This document shows positions 21,484 through 32,999 of a stretch of DNA of 64,000 nt, one piece after another. Position 1 is the stretch's first letter; every line of letters begins with the position of its first letter. Source of the DNA: Ceratotherium simum simum (taxonomy: Eukaryota; Chordata; Mammalia; Perissodactyla; Rhinocerotidae); contig NW_004454170.1 of NCBI RefSeq assembly GCF_000283155.1, forward strand, positions 17,926,732-17,990,731, given 5' to 3'. Position numbers and translations under genes: made by a program. A model generated the notes under the pieces. That model ran no database searches and was not told where the DNA came from. It worked only from the letters and a program-made list of their open reading frames with translations.

Positions 21484-21860
21484 TTTAAAAGACCCTGAGC
21501 CTTATTCAGCCCCGCCCGGCGGACAGCACAGGAGCTGCCCCCAGGCTGCAGGAAGTCGCGTCCTTCCCTTGCCTCCTCTCTCCAGCGCCCCCCGGAGCCC
21601 GGCTCCCAGCTGGGGGTCGGGGGAGGCGGAAGGCAGGATGCGCCACCAGGATGGAGCAGCAGCCGCGACCCAAGCCAGCACATCGCGGGCGGCTGCGACA
21701 CCCAGTGGCCACCTGCGGAATCGGCGGCGGGGGCGGTCTGCAGAGCCTGGAAGTCCCAAGCCGGCCCTGGCTGCTGCGGCCTCTGCAGGGACAAAGGGAG
21801 AGAAGCCAAAAAGAAGGGAAGGTTGATGGGTGGAGAGAATATCACCAAAAGGACTGGTAG
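21484..21860 (+). promoter_or_regulatory. Small CpG-rich island behind a TATA-like box
   Basis: 'tttaaaa' (21484-21490) lies about 30 bp before a GC-rich segment. I count roughly 24 CpG between 21500 and 21790, at about 70% GC, near or above usual CpG-island thresholds. Two plus-strand frames cross it but have different, low-complexity Ala/Arg/Pro-rich products and no known family, so coding is unproven. It could be a first exon or promoter on the plus strand. The plus orientation rests only on the TATA-like box. Confidence 0.45.
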
Positions 21861-22139
21861 GCTCTAGGTCACAGGGAGTAATTAATTTAGTCGGGAAAGC
21901 AGTGACCCCTGGGCAGGGCTGTCCGCAGGGGCCCTTTTCTCCCTGTCCCTTGCACACAGGCTCCCTCCTATAGGAGAATATTTGACTGGGGGCTGAGACT
22001 CTTGACCCCTGACATCCCTGGCTTCCCTGTGCCAAGTGTATTACACCCCACTGCCCTGGGCTGATGAAAAGACAAAGGGCCTCTGTGGACCTGAGGCCAG
22101 GAGCAGCTTCTCTGCCTATGGTGGTGTCTGGGGATTAGG

Positions 22140-22322
22140 ACCCACAGAGAGTCCAGATTCTAACCTTAGCTCTGCCCTGGTTCTTCATGCCCGGTGCCCT
22201 GTCAGCCGGGATTTTCTCACCTGGGAAAGAGGATGATAAAAATAAACGCCTACCCAACTTCTTGCACAGAGGGGTTGTGTGACTCAAACGAGTTAATGCT
22301 GAGGAAAGCATTTGGAAAAACA
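22140..22322 (+). mobile_element. MIR SINE (diverged)
   Basis: 'gagtccagattctaacctta', 'gctctgccctggttcttcat', 'ttttctcacctgggaaagag', 'gggttgtgtgactcaaacga' and 'gttaatgctgaggaaagcat' follow sense MIR. Confidence 0.65.
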
Positions 22323-24129
22323 AAAACCATCACTATTCAAAATTTCTGACCCATAATGATTTTGGCAACCAGGTGACTATAGGCAAATGCAAATACACTT
22401 GCTTAAAGAGTAAGACCCTCAAGTCCTGACTATTAACAACTCAAAGGAGAGATTTTCATTTGTAGAGGAAAGAAAGGAACATACAGTTGAGATCCAAAAA
22501 TACAAAGTTCCATATGGGAAATTTAAATGATCAAGAATGTCTTAAGGATTTTACTATATAGAATTTAGAAGGCAGCTCGCTCTTTAGGAAACCAGAGGAA
22601 TAGACATTACGATCCCCAAAAACATTTGGAGGATGAAGGAGAAGCCAAAAGAGTTCTCTAGGACCCTACTCAGGACCACATCAAAGGTAGAATCACAAAA
22701 TCACGGGACCTTACCTTGGCCTATGATATCCCTGGCAGCCCGGGCGTCTATTCTGAGTTCTCGTGAACACCTCCACCAGTCCAGTCTACCTGCAGAGGCA
22801 TACTCTCTGCACAAGAACAAATCCACCGGCTGGTCCCATTCTGATCTGCTCCGACGGGGAGCCCGGGCCCCCGACCATCAGGACAGTATCATGAGAACAA
22901 AGGTGCCCCCACTTCAGAGTCCAGGGCCTGAAACCTCTAGACAGGATGAGAGCTGACATCAGAGTAAGGCAGAGACATAAGAAGCAGCTCTGGCCCCAAA
23001 CCTCACCCCAAAATGGAGCAGTGAGCCGACCAGCACTTACTCACTGTGTCTATATGGTGGGCAGAGCGAGAAGAAGTGCTATAGGAGAGAGAACTGGGGC
23101 AGGCTGACCAGAGGCTGCGCACCTGGCAGGGTGGACGCAAGTCTGGGATTTCAATTCCTCTGGTTGACAAGTCTTTAAAAGTCCCCTATGATACAGGGTC
23201 CCTGTGCAGGTCCTAATGGCCCTTCCTGCTCCTCCCTTCCCTTTTCTCTCTCTCTCCCTCACCAGAGAGGGTCACATTCACTCTCACAGCCCACGAATTT
23301 CCACCTCCCAGTGGTTGTATCCTGATTTGTTCTGCTTCTTAGGCTTTTCTTCTCCTCGGCCCACATGCTGCCATGCAACTTCTATTTCCCCTGTGATGGT
23401 CTCCCAAAGAGTGCCAGAATCTTTGGGTGAGAACCTTGATATACAGCTCTTCTGAATCCTCCAAGCCCAGTGGGTTGTCTGCATTTATTGAGCACCACTG
23501 TGTGTGGACTCGTGCGCATAGAGGCAGGGAGAAGGGTCACTCTGATGTCAGTTCTCATCCTGTCCAGAGGTTCCAAGCCTGGACCCTGAAGTGAGGGCAG
23601 ACCCAGACCATCCCCCAGCTCACACTGCAGTACTGATCTTAAATTAATTCAGCAAGTCCCTGTTGCTCCCACTCCGTCTTTAGTGCTGTGAGGGGTGGTG
23701 GGGACTTCACCTGTAAGAGAGAGCTCTCAGGATGCCCTCCCTGCACACCAGCCCTGTCATTCTGCCCCAAGGAGGGAGGATGTCATCTGATTGGTCAGGT
23801 TGCAGGACACTGATCGGCCCATATCTGCAGGTGGGTGTGGTCACTGTTGTAAAAGGGGGACTAGGAGGTGACTGACCTATCCCTCTCCTCCATTCGTGCA
23901 GTCGATGCAGTCCACTGGCCCAGGCTGACGCCCTCTCCCTTGTCCTTCCATGTGGCAGCCAGAGCACAGGAAGAGTAGAGATTCAGGGAGAACAAGGCCC
24001 CCTGGCTCAGCCCAGCTGACCCCAGTTCGCCAGGTGGCGTGTGGGGCCCAAGCGATAACAGTCCCCCATGCTCCAGAAGAAGCAGTTCAGCAGGAAGGTT
24101 AGAATCGTGCTGCGATAAGCGGTAAGAGC
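22323..24129. other. Non-coding stretch, mostly unassigned
   Basis: 22340-22620 is AT-rich and repeat-free with 'gcaaatgcaaat' (octamer-like). 23488-23515 has a short reverse L2 tail ('catttattgagcaccactgt'). The rest holds no recognisable repeat or exon. Confidence 0.4.
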
Positions 24130-24620
24130 TAAAATAAAGTTTATCAGGGAGTTGGCAAAGGCTTCACAGAGAGACCAGAGTTTAAGATTGGCCTTGAAGG
24201 ATATATAGGACCTCACAGACATTTGGGGACGTGGGGACAGGTATTCCAGGCAGAAGAAACTCAGGCGTGTTTGGGGGAGACTAAAGAGTCTAGTTTGGTG
24301 CTGGCTGCATGAATATGGACAATGGAAGAACATTCCAGAAAGTTACGTAGAACCTACAGGTTGGAGTCCTGGAATGCTGAGTTAAGAAGTTTTTACCTAA
24401 TTTAGTAGACACCTGGGAGCTATTGAAAGCTATTGAGAAGGGAAGGCTGTGGTCAGGACTGAGCTCTAGAAAGAAGAATCTGGGAGAAGTGTGTGGGATG
24501 GACTGGAGCCAAACAAGGCAAGGGCAGGAGGATGGGTTAGGTGGCCTGTACAGTAGCCCAGACACGCAGAACATAAGGGCAGGGCAGTGGAACCAGACGG
24601 GGGCCCCAGGTGAGAGGGTG
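24130..24620 (-). mobile_element. L2 LINE fragment (diverged)
   Basis: 'ggcaaaggcttcacagagag', 'ttggccttgaaggatatata', 'caggtattccaggcagaaga', 'gacacctgggagctattgaa' and 'gaagggaaggctgtggtcag' follow reverse L2 in order. Some tracts are unmatched. Confidence 0.6.
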
Positions 24621-24829
24621 AGCACTGAACCTGGGGGACTAGAATCCCAAGGAAGAGGGAAGATGGACTGTGGACGGTTGCCAGAAAGGTCTCCAGGAGA
24701 ACAGAGGTGCCCTCCACAGAAACTGGGAGGTCAGGGAAGGCAGGGCTGTTTTGCAGAAAGAGGAGCTTGGCCACCTGCCCTGGGTCTTGACCTTGCCTCC
24801 TACCACTGCCCCAGAATACACCAGAATAC

Positions 24830-25125
24830 AAAGGCACTGCTCTTGCCAATATCTGAAATGTCCTTCCCCTAGTTCCCCACCCCTTTCTCAGCAGCCTGCC
24901 TCTCCCTTATTCTTCAGTTCTCAGCTCAAGCATTGCCTCCTCCTGGAAGCTCCCCAAGCTCCACATCAGGGGTGTTGTTAAATGCCCTCCTCTTGCTCAC
25001 CTGCTCCCTGACACTTGCACTGGCTGCGCTACAATTACAGGTGAGGAACCTCCCTTCTCTGCTTCCCCATCACCCCAAAGCCCTTTGAGGACCGGTGTTT
25101 AGTTTATTCAGCCTGTGGGCAATGA
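24830..25125 (+). mobile_element. L2 LINE 3' end
   Basis: Sense L2: 'aaatgtccttcccctagttc', 'ttcagttctcagctcaagca', 'ttgcctcctcctggaagctc', 'tcacctgctccctgacactt', 'ttgaggaccggtgtttagtt'. Confidence 0.7.
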
Positions 25126-26254
25126 TGCTTATTGTGCACCTTCTAGGCTCTGACTCCCAGGTGCTGAGAACAGACCGGGGAGCAAATGCAGCGCCCGCTC
25201 TCAACGAATGCTTGGTCCTGGGGAGGAAGGAGGTGACCAGTTAAACAGAGACTCTCCATGTGATAGGGGGCCATCTCTTCTTTGACTCTATCTCCCACCC
25301 CTAGCAGGGCCTGGCACGGAGAAGATTTCATAACTGCCGGGTGGGTGAAGGGAGGACGTGTTGATTTTGAGGTGGGGCAGCACATCCAGTGAGCAGCTGG
25401 GAACGGAGGGCTGGAGCCCAGGAGAGGATCGCAAAAAGGATGTTTTTGGAATTCTGCCCACTCACCTGTAAGTTAATGCGAATTGCACTAAACCTGACAT
25501 GGAGAGTATGTGGAGGTCCCAGAGCCTACAGGGAACGTGAAGAAAGTGAGGGCGCCTCTGCAGTCCCCACTTGGCTTAGATTAACAGGGGACATGTCCTT
25601 GAGCTCAGGGAGGCTGCTCCCACTCAGAACACATCCCATTTAAGGAAGCGGGACATCGAGTCGCCTGCACCAAGGGCCAGAGATCCGTCAAAGAGAGAAC
25701 ACTCACACCATGGAATGTTCCTGTTCCAGGAAGCACTAGCGTCAGTGGGAAGAAGGAGGCTGCGTCTGTGCAGTGCCCCAGACAGCAAGTCATATCTCCA
25801 GGCTCCAGACCCACCAATGATTATGTTTTTCCTAATTTGATGCAAGACTTCAGCTCATCTGAATGCCTGTGGCATTGAGCAAATCAAATGTAGATCCCAA
25901 AGTAACATCAAAAATGGAAAGAGCCTGTGCTGGGCATAGTTTCTGCTGGTCCTAAAAAAGAATTACCCAAATTTCCCCTCACGAGCTCCCCTTCTGGCTC
26001 CCTGGTGGAGGCCAGCCCACTGAGGTCTCCTGCCCAATCTCTCACTCGCCTCTGAAATGCACTTGATCAGTTCTTGTGGACAAATCACTGATACCAACAG
26101 CTTCTGGTTGTCTGAAAACACTTGCAAGTAAACAATCCCGCCCCAGTCAAGTTGTACAGCTTGGCTCTGGAGGTTTCTGGACGTCCCCTTCTGAGCCCTT
26201 TCCCCACCCGACTCCACCTCTGTAGTACCTGTGACCTCCAGCTCATCCTCCAAC
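25126..26254. other. Non-coding stretch with weak L2 traces
   Basis: 25115-25240 recalls a diverged reverse L2 ('gtgcaccttctaggctctga'). 25290-25330 has a short 'agcagggcctggcacggaga'. The remainder is unassigned and without gene signal. Confidence 0.4.
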
Positions 26255-26385
26255 GAAACCTGAAGGGTCTAGAATCCAGACTGAAAGCTCCATGAGCACA
26301 GGGGCCATGTCATCTGCTCACCTCAGCATCTAGTACATTGCCAAGCACACAGTAGGCTCTTTATAAGTATTCGTTATGTGGATTC
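26255..26385 (+). mobile_element. L2 LINE 3' tail
   Basis: 'ctgaaagctccatgagcaca', 'gggccatgtcatctgctcac', 'ctagtacattgccaagcaca' and 'cagtaggctctttataagta' form the L2 terminus. Confidence 0.8.
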
Positions 26386-26889
26386 AACAAACTTGGGCTG
26401 AGCACCTCTCCTGAGTAGGATATAAAGATGTGCAGGTGTGCCTCCTGCCTTCAGACCTGTCCTTCTTCCTAGGACACGGTGCAGAAAGGGTGGCCAGTGC
26501 TCTGCCCACCAAGAGCCCCCTCTGCAGACGAGCCAGGGTACTCCAGGTAGCACATGCCCAGCCCCTGTGGCTCCCTCTGCCTGAGCATGGATCTACCCAA
26601 GACCCTCTCTTTAAACCTACAGTGAACACAGGCTGGCCTCTCCCTTCCCAGCTGTCCTCCTCCCCATCTCCCCAGCACTCCCTGCTCCCTCTGGGATGTT
26701 TCCAGGAACGTCTGGCACCATTTCAGAGAGGATGGAATGGCATGGCTTCCTTAGCCACCTGGGACACTTAAGCCACCCAAATTACTTCTGCCTTTGTTTC
26801 AGACAATGACGTTTGGAGAGCAGAATTCCTCGTCCTCGTTAAAAAGAGTTAGTGCCCATGCCGTAGAGACAGACCTAGTGGGTAAGGAG
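26386..26889. other. Non-coding stretch, no recognised feature
   Basis: C-rich; open frames overlap on both strands without domains. Confidence 0.4.
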
Positions 26890-27115
26890 CAGGCTCGATA
26901 GCCACAGGCCTCTGCTCCAATCCTGGCTCTGCCACTTAATTTCTGGTGATGTTGGAGAAAGTTCTTCATCTCTGTTGGCCTCAGTTTCCTGACCTGTAAA
27001 ATGGGGATGACATTAATAGTTCCTACCCATGGGATGTTATGAAGATTACATGAGATAATCCATGTAAAGCACACAGAAGAGTCTGCAATAAAAACTAACA
27101 TTTATTATTATTACC
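26890..27115 (+). mobile_element. MIR SINE, nearly full length
   Basis: Sense MIR: 'ctgctccaatcctggctctg', 'ccacttaatttctggtgatg', 'ggcctcagtttcctgacctg', 'taaaatggggatgacattaa', 'acatgagataatccatgtaa', tail 'aacatttattattattacc'. Confidence 0.92.
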
Positions 27116-27324
27116 TTTAATTACAGTTCAGAAAGGGCCCCACCAGAGGCTGTTTACTCCAATTGACACACACATATACTGGCTCCCTTCTCTCAGGTTA
27201 GAGTGGCTAATTAAACCTTACCCCTCTGTCACCAGGAGGCTCCTCACTGTCTCCTTGTGGAAACACCTCTGTGGAACATCACTCTCTCCACCCCCAACAA
27301 AAGTGATCTTACCACATACCCTCA

Positions 27325-27690
27325 TGTGTGCTCTGCATTAATCAGCACAGCCTAAGTGCTGTAACAAGCAGCCCCCAAAGCCAGGGGCTCAACCCAACAA
27401 AGGCTCATTTTTCACTCATAGTCCAGTATCGTCAAGGGTAGGGGACATTCTGCTCCACCAAGTCATTTGGGGATCCAGGCTCCTTCCTAGTGGCTCCACC
27501 ATCTTGCAGGGCCATGGAGTCCCACCCGGGTCCTCTGCACCCAACCAGCGAGTGGACAGAAATCACACAGGGGATCGCATGCAGGTTTTAGGACCATGCC
27601 AGGCGGGGTGTTTGTCCCTTTAGCCCCTTCCATTGGCCAGAAGCTCAATCCTTCCACACCACTTACTGTAGTGGAAACTCAGAAATAGCC
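27325..27690 (-). mobile_element. Old LTR, family uncertain
   Basis: 'gcattaatcagcacagccta', 'gtgctgtaacaagcagcccc', 'gggctcaacccaacaaaggc', 'tcatttttcactcatagtcc' and 'ccattggccagaagctcaat' resemble the reverse complement of a common mammalian LTR whose end reads 'tattagtcagg' with 'aacaacaaaggtttatttct'. I cannot fix the family. Confidence 0.5.
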
Positions 27691-28556
27691 TTTCCACGTG
27701 TCCAAGAGGAAAATAAAATCAGTTCAATGAATTCATAGTATATTTTCTGCTACCTACTCCTTTTGAAGCAGAGGCTTCTCTAGGAGGGAACTTGAATTTG
27801 TTTTCTTTAGGACATTCCCTTAGAAAATAGGCCCAAAGCAATGCTCCACGTGTTTCCTCTCAAATCCTGTAGCAGATGGTGTCCCCTCCCACCTGGGCAG
27901 CAGACGGGGGAGAAGAGGTGGTCTTCGGAATGCGGCAGAGCTGGGCCCAGCTCTCAGCTTCGTCCCTTACTCCACCAGCTCAGCCTCTCTGAGTCAGCTC
28001 CTCTTTTGCCAAGTAGAAGTGGTAACACAGGGTGGTTACTAATTGGAGACAACACATGTAAAGGGCGCTATGACTGGAGTTTTCTTTGGCCCTCCTCCTC
28101 CTTTGTCCTCTCAACCCCCAACCACAGCACACCCTCCTCTCCGGGCTAATGTCTCTCCAAGCAACAGACAAAGTACTAGTCAGGGCTGCCAGGGAGGGGG
28201 AAGCGTTCTTCTGCTGACCGAGTCACGGGCGGGCCTTCTGGTTTGTTTCTCAGCTGGCTGACTCATCAACAAAGGATGGAGGTCAGGATGGTCTGTGAAT
28301 GTAATTAAGTGAACACAAAATCTGGAAACCCAAATCCCTCTGCCCGACCAATGCCAGCTTGATCCTTTCCATTCCCAGACCCCACCAACAACCCGTCCCC
28401 ACACTCCATGCTCCAATCCAGATGGCCTGTGGATGCTGCAGCCAAACAGCATGAGGCCTTGGTTGTTTCACAAGCTCCCGCAGACTCGGTCCCTGATTGC
28501 AAACCCATTTGGGACATATTCGGAAACAAGAGGCTTTGCGCTAACCACTAGTTCCT
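27691..28556. other. Non-coding stretch, no recognised repeat
   Basis: 28290-28330 ('gaatgtaattaagtgaacac') and 28430-28550 are repeat-free. No defensible exon. Confidence 0.4.
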
Positions 28557-28577
28557 AAATAAACAAACAAACAAAAA
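28557..28577. repeat. Short (AAAC)n tract
   Basis: About five 'aaac' units embedded in AT-rich sequence. Confidence 0.85.
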
Positions 28578-29069
28578 TCAGGGCTTATGCTTTTCCACTC
28601 ATTCTCCCACTCACCGGCTCCTCCTCACACAACTTGCTTTAAAACAATTCCTTGGGGAAGAAAAGGCAGTGCCCACCTTGTTCACCCCTCGTAACACCAC
28701 AACAGTCTCCGCTCCACGGCTGGAAGTAGAGCCATCGCTCTCCTAGCAGCCCGAACGGCCCCAGCTGCACAGATGTGGTGCTTGGCTTGCACCAGCCAGC
28801 AGCCGGGGGCGAGCGTGTTGCTAGAAGAGCCTGAACTTGAGTTTAAATTTGCAACCTTTCTTGACTGTCACAGCTTTTTCTCAGCTGCAAATAGACACAC
28901 ACTCAGCAGCAGGACCCACAACACTGGGACCCCTGGGAAATCCCTAGCTCAGATAAGATGGTTGTGCCTCTCTTGTTTTCCTGTCTTTTTTTTTTTCTTT
29001 CTCTTTTGATTTTCAAACTGAGCCAACAACCACACAAATAAACCAGAACTATGAAGAATTGTCCGTTGG
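28578..29069. other. Non-coding stretch with a T-rich tract
   Basis: 28986-29010 is a polypyrimidine (T-rich) run not attached to a recognisable SINE. Nothing else is identified. Confidence 0.4.
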
Positions 29070-29700
29070 GCAGTACTGACTGAGCACCTATTATTACCAG
29101 GCACTGTCCTAGGCACTGGGGACACAGCTGTGAGGGAAACAGGCAAGATCGTGCCCTGGGGAGCCTGTATCTGGGGGAAGGGGGTGATAAACAGTAAAGA
29201 GATATTTTATACATCAGGATTCTCCAGACAGACAGAACCAGTAGGAAATATCTGTGTGTGTATGGATATGGATATGAATAAAGAGATTTATTTCAAGGAA
29301 TTGGCTCATGTGATTGTGGAAGCTGGCAAGTCTGAAATCTGTAGGGCAGGCTGGCAGGCTGGAAACTCAGGCAGGTGTTGAGGCTGCAGTTTTGAGGCAG
29401 AAGTTCTTCTTCCATAGGGAAACTTCGGTTTTGCAGTTAAGGTCTTTCAACTGATTACATGAGGCCCACCCAGCTATGGTGAGTAATCTCCTTTACTTAA
29501 AGTCAACTGATTGTAGATATTTACCACATCTACAAAAGACCTTCACAGCAGCACTAGGTTAGTGTTTGATTGAATAACTAGGTACTCTGGCCTAGCCAAG
29601 CTGACACAGAAATTCACCAAGACAGCTATATCTACCCGTGTGGGATAGTGATAAGTGCAGTGGGGGAGAAGAAAGTAGGGCGAGGGGGTCTGGGAGCACT
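29070..29700 (-). mobile_element. L2 LINE 3' end split by an MLT2 LTR
   Basis: Reverse L2 runs to about 29212 ('tgagcacctattattaccag', 'gcactgtcctaggcactggg', 'ggtgataaacagtaaagaga') and resumes near 29603 ('atagtgataagtgcagtggg'). The gap is filled by an ERVL LTR, so the LTR arrived after the L2. Confidence 0.75.
29213..29602 (-). mobile_element. MLT2B-type ERVL LTR (solo)
   Basis: The reverse complement of an LTR ending 'ttctgtctgtctggagaatc': 'caggattctccagacagaca', 'gagatttatttcaaggaatt', 'ggctcatgtgattgtggaag', 'tttcaactgattacatgagg', 'cacagcagcactaggttagt', 'ggcctagccaagctgacaca'. No internal sequence is present. Confidence 0.75.
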
Positions 29701-30139
29701 GGGCAGGGGGACAACAGGAGACCCACCCATGTGAAATGCAGTAGGTCAGCCAAGAGGAATCAGAATGAAAAATAAATAAATAAACATTCCTAGGCACTGC
29801 GCTCAAAAGCACAACAAAAATCCTCACTTTGTTACACACCCGCTTGATCATGACTGTGCTGCATGGCAGCCGAGACAGCAGAATCGCTGTTTGAATCACT
29901 CTCGTTAGGATTACTTGACACAGCCAAGCAAGCCTTTCTAGTCTCCTGTCCTGTTCGTTCTGCAGTTGTGAGTCCCTGTTGCAACAGCCTCCCAGCTGAC
30001 TCCTGGCTTCTACACTTGCTCCTCCCCTTCACTCCTCTGCCCAGGCCCCTCCGGGGTTCCCAGGGCACCCTGGCCCATGGGCCGTCCATGCCCCCACCCT
30101 CTGCCCCGGGGGCCTGGAAGGGTCTCCTCCCAGCCACCT

Positions 30140-30335
30140 CCTAGACTCTCTCAAGCATCCTGCTCAGAGAGGCCAACCGTGACCACTCTACAAAATAGCA
30201 CCTCCTTGTCACTCTCTGTCCCCTTAGCCCGTCTTTTTTGTCTTCACAGCACTTACCTTAAATATATATTTCTTTGTTAATTGTCTGCCTCCTCTCACCG
30301 GAATGCAGGGGGCTGGGACTCTGGGGTTTCTGTGT
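30140..30335 (+). mobile_element. L2 LINE 3' part
   Basis: 'ctcagagaggccaaccgtga', 'ccactctacaaaatagcacc', 'cttgtcactctctgtcccct', 'cttcacagcacttaccttaa' and 'gttaattgtctgcctcctct' match sense L2, which is then interrupted by L1 sequence. Confidence 0.85.
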
Positions 30336-30830
30336 GTGTGGTAAAGTAACATTAAATTTACCATTTTAAAATGTACAATTCAGTGACATTTAATACATTC
30401 ACAATGTTGTGCAACCATCACCACGACCTAGTTCCAGAACATTTTCATCACCACAAAAGGAAACCCCATACTCATTAAGCAGTCACTTCCCATTCCTCCC
30501 TCCTCCAACCCCTGGCAATCTCTAAAGTGCTGTCTCCATGGATTTGCATACTCTGGACATTTCATATAAATGGAACCGTATGATGTGTGGCCTTTTGTGT
30601 CTGGCTTCTTTCACTTAGCACAATGTTTTTGAGGTTCATCCACGTTGTAGCAGATAGCAGCACTTCCTTCCTTTTATAGCTGAATAATGTTCCATGGTCT
30701 GGACATGCCACATTTTGTTTATCTGTTGGTCACCTGATGGACATCTGGGTTGTTTGTGCCTTTTGCTCTTGTGAATAATGCTGCACTGAGCATTTGCGTA
30801 CAAGTATTTGTCTGAAGGGGACTCTGTTCT
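30336..30830 (-). mobile_element. L1M 3' end including ORF2 C-terminus remnant
   Basis: Plus-strand text is the reverse of the L1M 3' UTR ('gtacaattcagtgacattta', 'caatgttgtgcaaccatcac', 'catttcatataaatggaacc') and the last part of ORF2. The minus-strand translation still shows the L1 ORF2 terminal motif MEHYSAIKGRK. It is 5'-truncated and cannot be active. Confidence 0.92.
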
Positions 30831-31309
30831 GATCACTCTGTATCTCCAGCCCATGAACAGACCTACACAGGGAAAGGCTCGATCATTAATAGCTGTGGAC
30901 AGTTTAATCCTCAGACAGATAGATAAAGGCAAGGTTCGGACATCTAATGTCCTCAGGCTTCAGGCCCCCTCATCTGTGCTTTCTGCCACAGCCCAGGACG
31001 GAGAGCCCTGCGTCTTCCCCTTCCCAAACCCACTCTGTCAGAGTCCTCGAGCTGAACCCCACCCAGCAGGGGGGCAGGGGTCCAGCCGGGCTCCTCCCCA
31101 GCTGCCCCACTCCCCAAAGGCAAGCACATCCAGACACGGGAGAGAAATGGGCCCTTCTGAATTCTCACGCAGCCCCAGGGTCTCCCGAAAAATAGAGCAT
31201 CATTATCTTCAGGTAAAGTCTGATTAGGCTAATACATGCTGGACGTATCTTTGGATGGGATAAAATCTCAAATTTCACAATTAGAAATGAGACCTTAAAA
31301 AAAGGTAGT
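30831..31309. other. Non-coding stretch, no recognised repeat
   Basis: Includes a GC-rich 30960-31190. A 139-codon plus-strand frame begins inside L1 sequence and has no domain. Confidence 0.4.
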
Positions 31310-31770
31310 ATCCCTGGTGTTGGTTTCCTAGGGCTGCCATAACAAAGTACCCAAGTACCACAAACTGGGTGGCTTAAAACGACCGAAATTTATTCGCTCA
31401 CAGTTCTGGAGCCTGGAAGTCTGAAATCAAGGTGTCAGCAGGGCCGTGCTCCCTCTGAAGGCTCTCGTGGAGAATCCTTCCTTGCCTCTTCCTAGCTTCT
31501 GGAGGTTTCCAGCAATTCTTGGCGTTCTTCAGCTCACAGTTGCACCACTCCAATCTCTGCCCCCTTCACATGGTGTTCTTCCCTTGTATCCTCACAGCGT
31601 CTTATTATAAGGACACCAGGCATATTGGATTAAGGTCCCTCCCTACTCCGGTGTGACCTTATCTTAACTAATTACATTTGCGATGAGCTTATTTCCAAAT
31701 AAGGTCACATTCTGAAGTACTAGAGATTAAGACATTGACATATCTTTTGGGGGATACAATTCAACTCATA
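31310..31770 (-). mobile_element. MLT1-type MaLR LTR (solo)
   Basis: The reverse MLT1 runs end to end: 'ttggtttcctagggctgcca', 'taacaaagtacccaagtacc', 'acaaactgggtggcttaaaa', 'gaaatcaaggtgtcagcagg', 'ataaggacaccaggcatatt', 'tttccaaataaggtcacatt', 'gggggatacaattcaactca'. Confidence 0.93.
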
Positions 31771-32044
31771 ATCTTGGATAAGGTAATGGAATACATATCC
31801 TCGATTTCACTAAAGTGTAAATGATTGATAAGGTATTGGGGGACAGAGGACTGCCACGCAAATGCAGAGAGGAGAGGACCATGCATAGGCCAGGTGGTTC
31901 CACTACTGAGGAGAAATGGGGTGAGAGGAGGATGGAAACACAAAGACTGGTTTCTTTGTCTTGCTTGGGATTTAGCTGAGGGCCAACCCTTCAGGGGGCC
32001 GTTGCAGAACAGAGAAAGGAGATACCTCAGGCCTCCTAGAAGCA
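31771..32044. other. Non-coding stretch, no recognised feature
   Basis: Upstream part of a 233-codon plus-strand frame that continues into L2. No domain seen. Confidence 0.4.
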
Positions 32045-32575
32045 ACCTTTTCACGCTCAGACCAGCTCACTCCTCTGCTCCAAACCCTCCAAGGGACCCT
32101 TTGTCCGGTGGCCTAACATCGACGAGGCCCCACGCCACGCACCCTCCACCTCTGCACAAGCTTCACCTCCCATCACTGCCACACCGCTCGCTCCGTGTCG
32201 GTGCCACCAGGCTCCTCACTATCCTTGAAAGTGCTCTGCAGGCTTCTGCCCTCAAGTCTCTTTCCTGCTATTCCCCTGCCTGGAATGTTCTTCCTTCAGA
32301 GATCTCCGTGGCTCTATCTGCATCTTGTCAGGCCCCCCCAACCACCCTATCCCCACCCACACCAGCACTTTCTACACCCTCCCCTTGCTCATTTTTGCCA
32401 CAGCACTTACCACCACCTGATAAACCAGCATTTGCTGTTTCCTGTCTGTCCTCCTCCACTAGACTGAACAGCAGGAGGGCAGGGAACCAGTGTTGTGTTA
32501 GTCACTGCTGTGTGCCAGGCCCCTGAGCAGTCCCTGGCACATAGCAGGTGTTCAATACATTTTCATCAGATGAAG
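32045..32575 (+). mobile_element. L2 LINE 3' end, nearly complete
   Basis: Sense L2 in order: 'ccaaaccctccaagggaccc', 'gcaggcttctgccctcaagt', 'ctgcctggaatgttcttcct', 'tttgccacagcacttaccac', 'agcaggagggcagggaacca', 'cagtccctggcacatagcag', 'gtgttcaatacattttcatc'. It accounts for the long open frame across it. Confidence 0.9.
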
Positions 32576-32634
32576 GAAACAGCTTCTGCCACACCACGTG
32601 CTTGGGGAGCCTTGCGGCTACTTAGAGGGCCTTT

Positions 32635-32800
32635 GTGATTATATGGGGCCCACCTGGATCATCCATGATAACCTCCCCATTCAAGATCCATAACTTAGTC
32701 ACATCTGCAAAGTCTCTTTTGCCATGTCGGGTAACATTCACAGGCTCCAGGGACCAGGACGTATTTGGGGCCATTCTTCAGCCCACCACGGGCAGGAAGG
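32635..32800 (-). mobile_element. MaLR LTR fragment
   Basis: 'gttaataagg'-type ends are absent, but 'tcacatctgcaaagtctctt', 'ttgccatgtcgggtaacatt', 'cacaggctccagggaccagg' and 'ttggggccattcttcagccc' follow the reverse 5' part of MLT1/MST-like LTRs. Confidence 0.6.
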
Positions 32801-32958
32801 GCAGGCCTGCTCCCCCACCATTGTCGTGATGTCCGCCGCTGCCATGTCTGAAGTGACTGGCCACCTGCCCCACCCTCCCGTGGTGGGGCCCTGCCTCCCA
32901 GAGTCCTTCCATCAGCCTCTCCCCAGCCCGGGCTTCAGGGACTCCTGACCAGATGGCT

Positions 32959-32999
32959 CCACACACACACACACACACACACGCGCACACACGCACACC
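32959..32999. repeat. (CA)n microsatellite with CG interruptions
   Basis: Eleven pure CA units, then 'cgcgcacacacgcacac'. Likely polymorphic in the pure part. Confidence 0.95.

Noticed and set aside
21569..21860. Two overlapping Ala/Arg/Pro-rich frames in the CpG-rich island
   Set aside because: Any CpG-rich island gives such frames in several phases. They disagree with each other and have no recognisable motif, so only the island is reported.
30636..30932. Minus-strand frame with a reverse-transcriptase-like end
   Set aside because: It is the C-terminal remnant of L1 ORF2, already explained by the L1M fragment.
31825..32526. Open frame of about 233 codons on the plus strand
   Set aside because: The second half is L2 sequence in consensus order, so the frame is a by-product of a stop-poor C-rich LINE segment.
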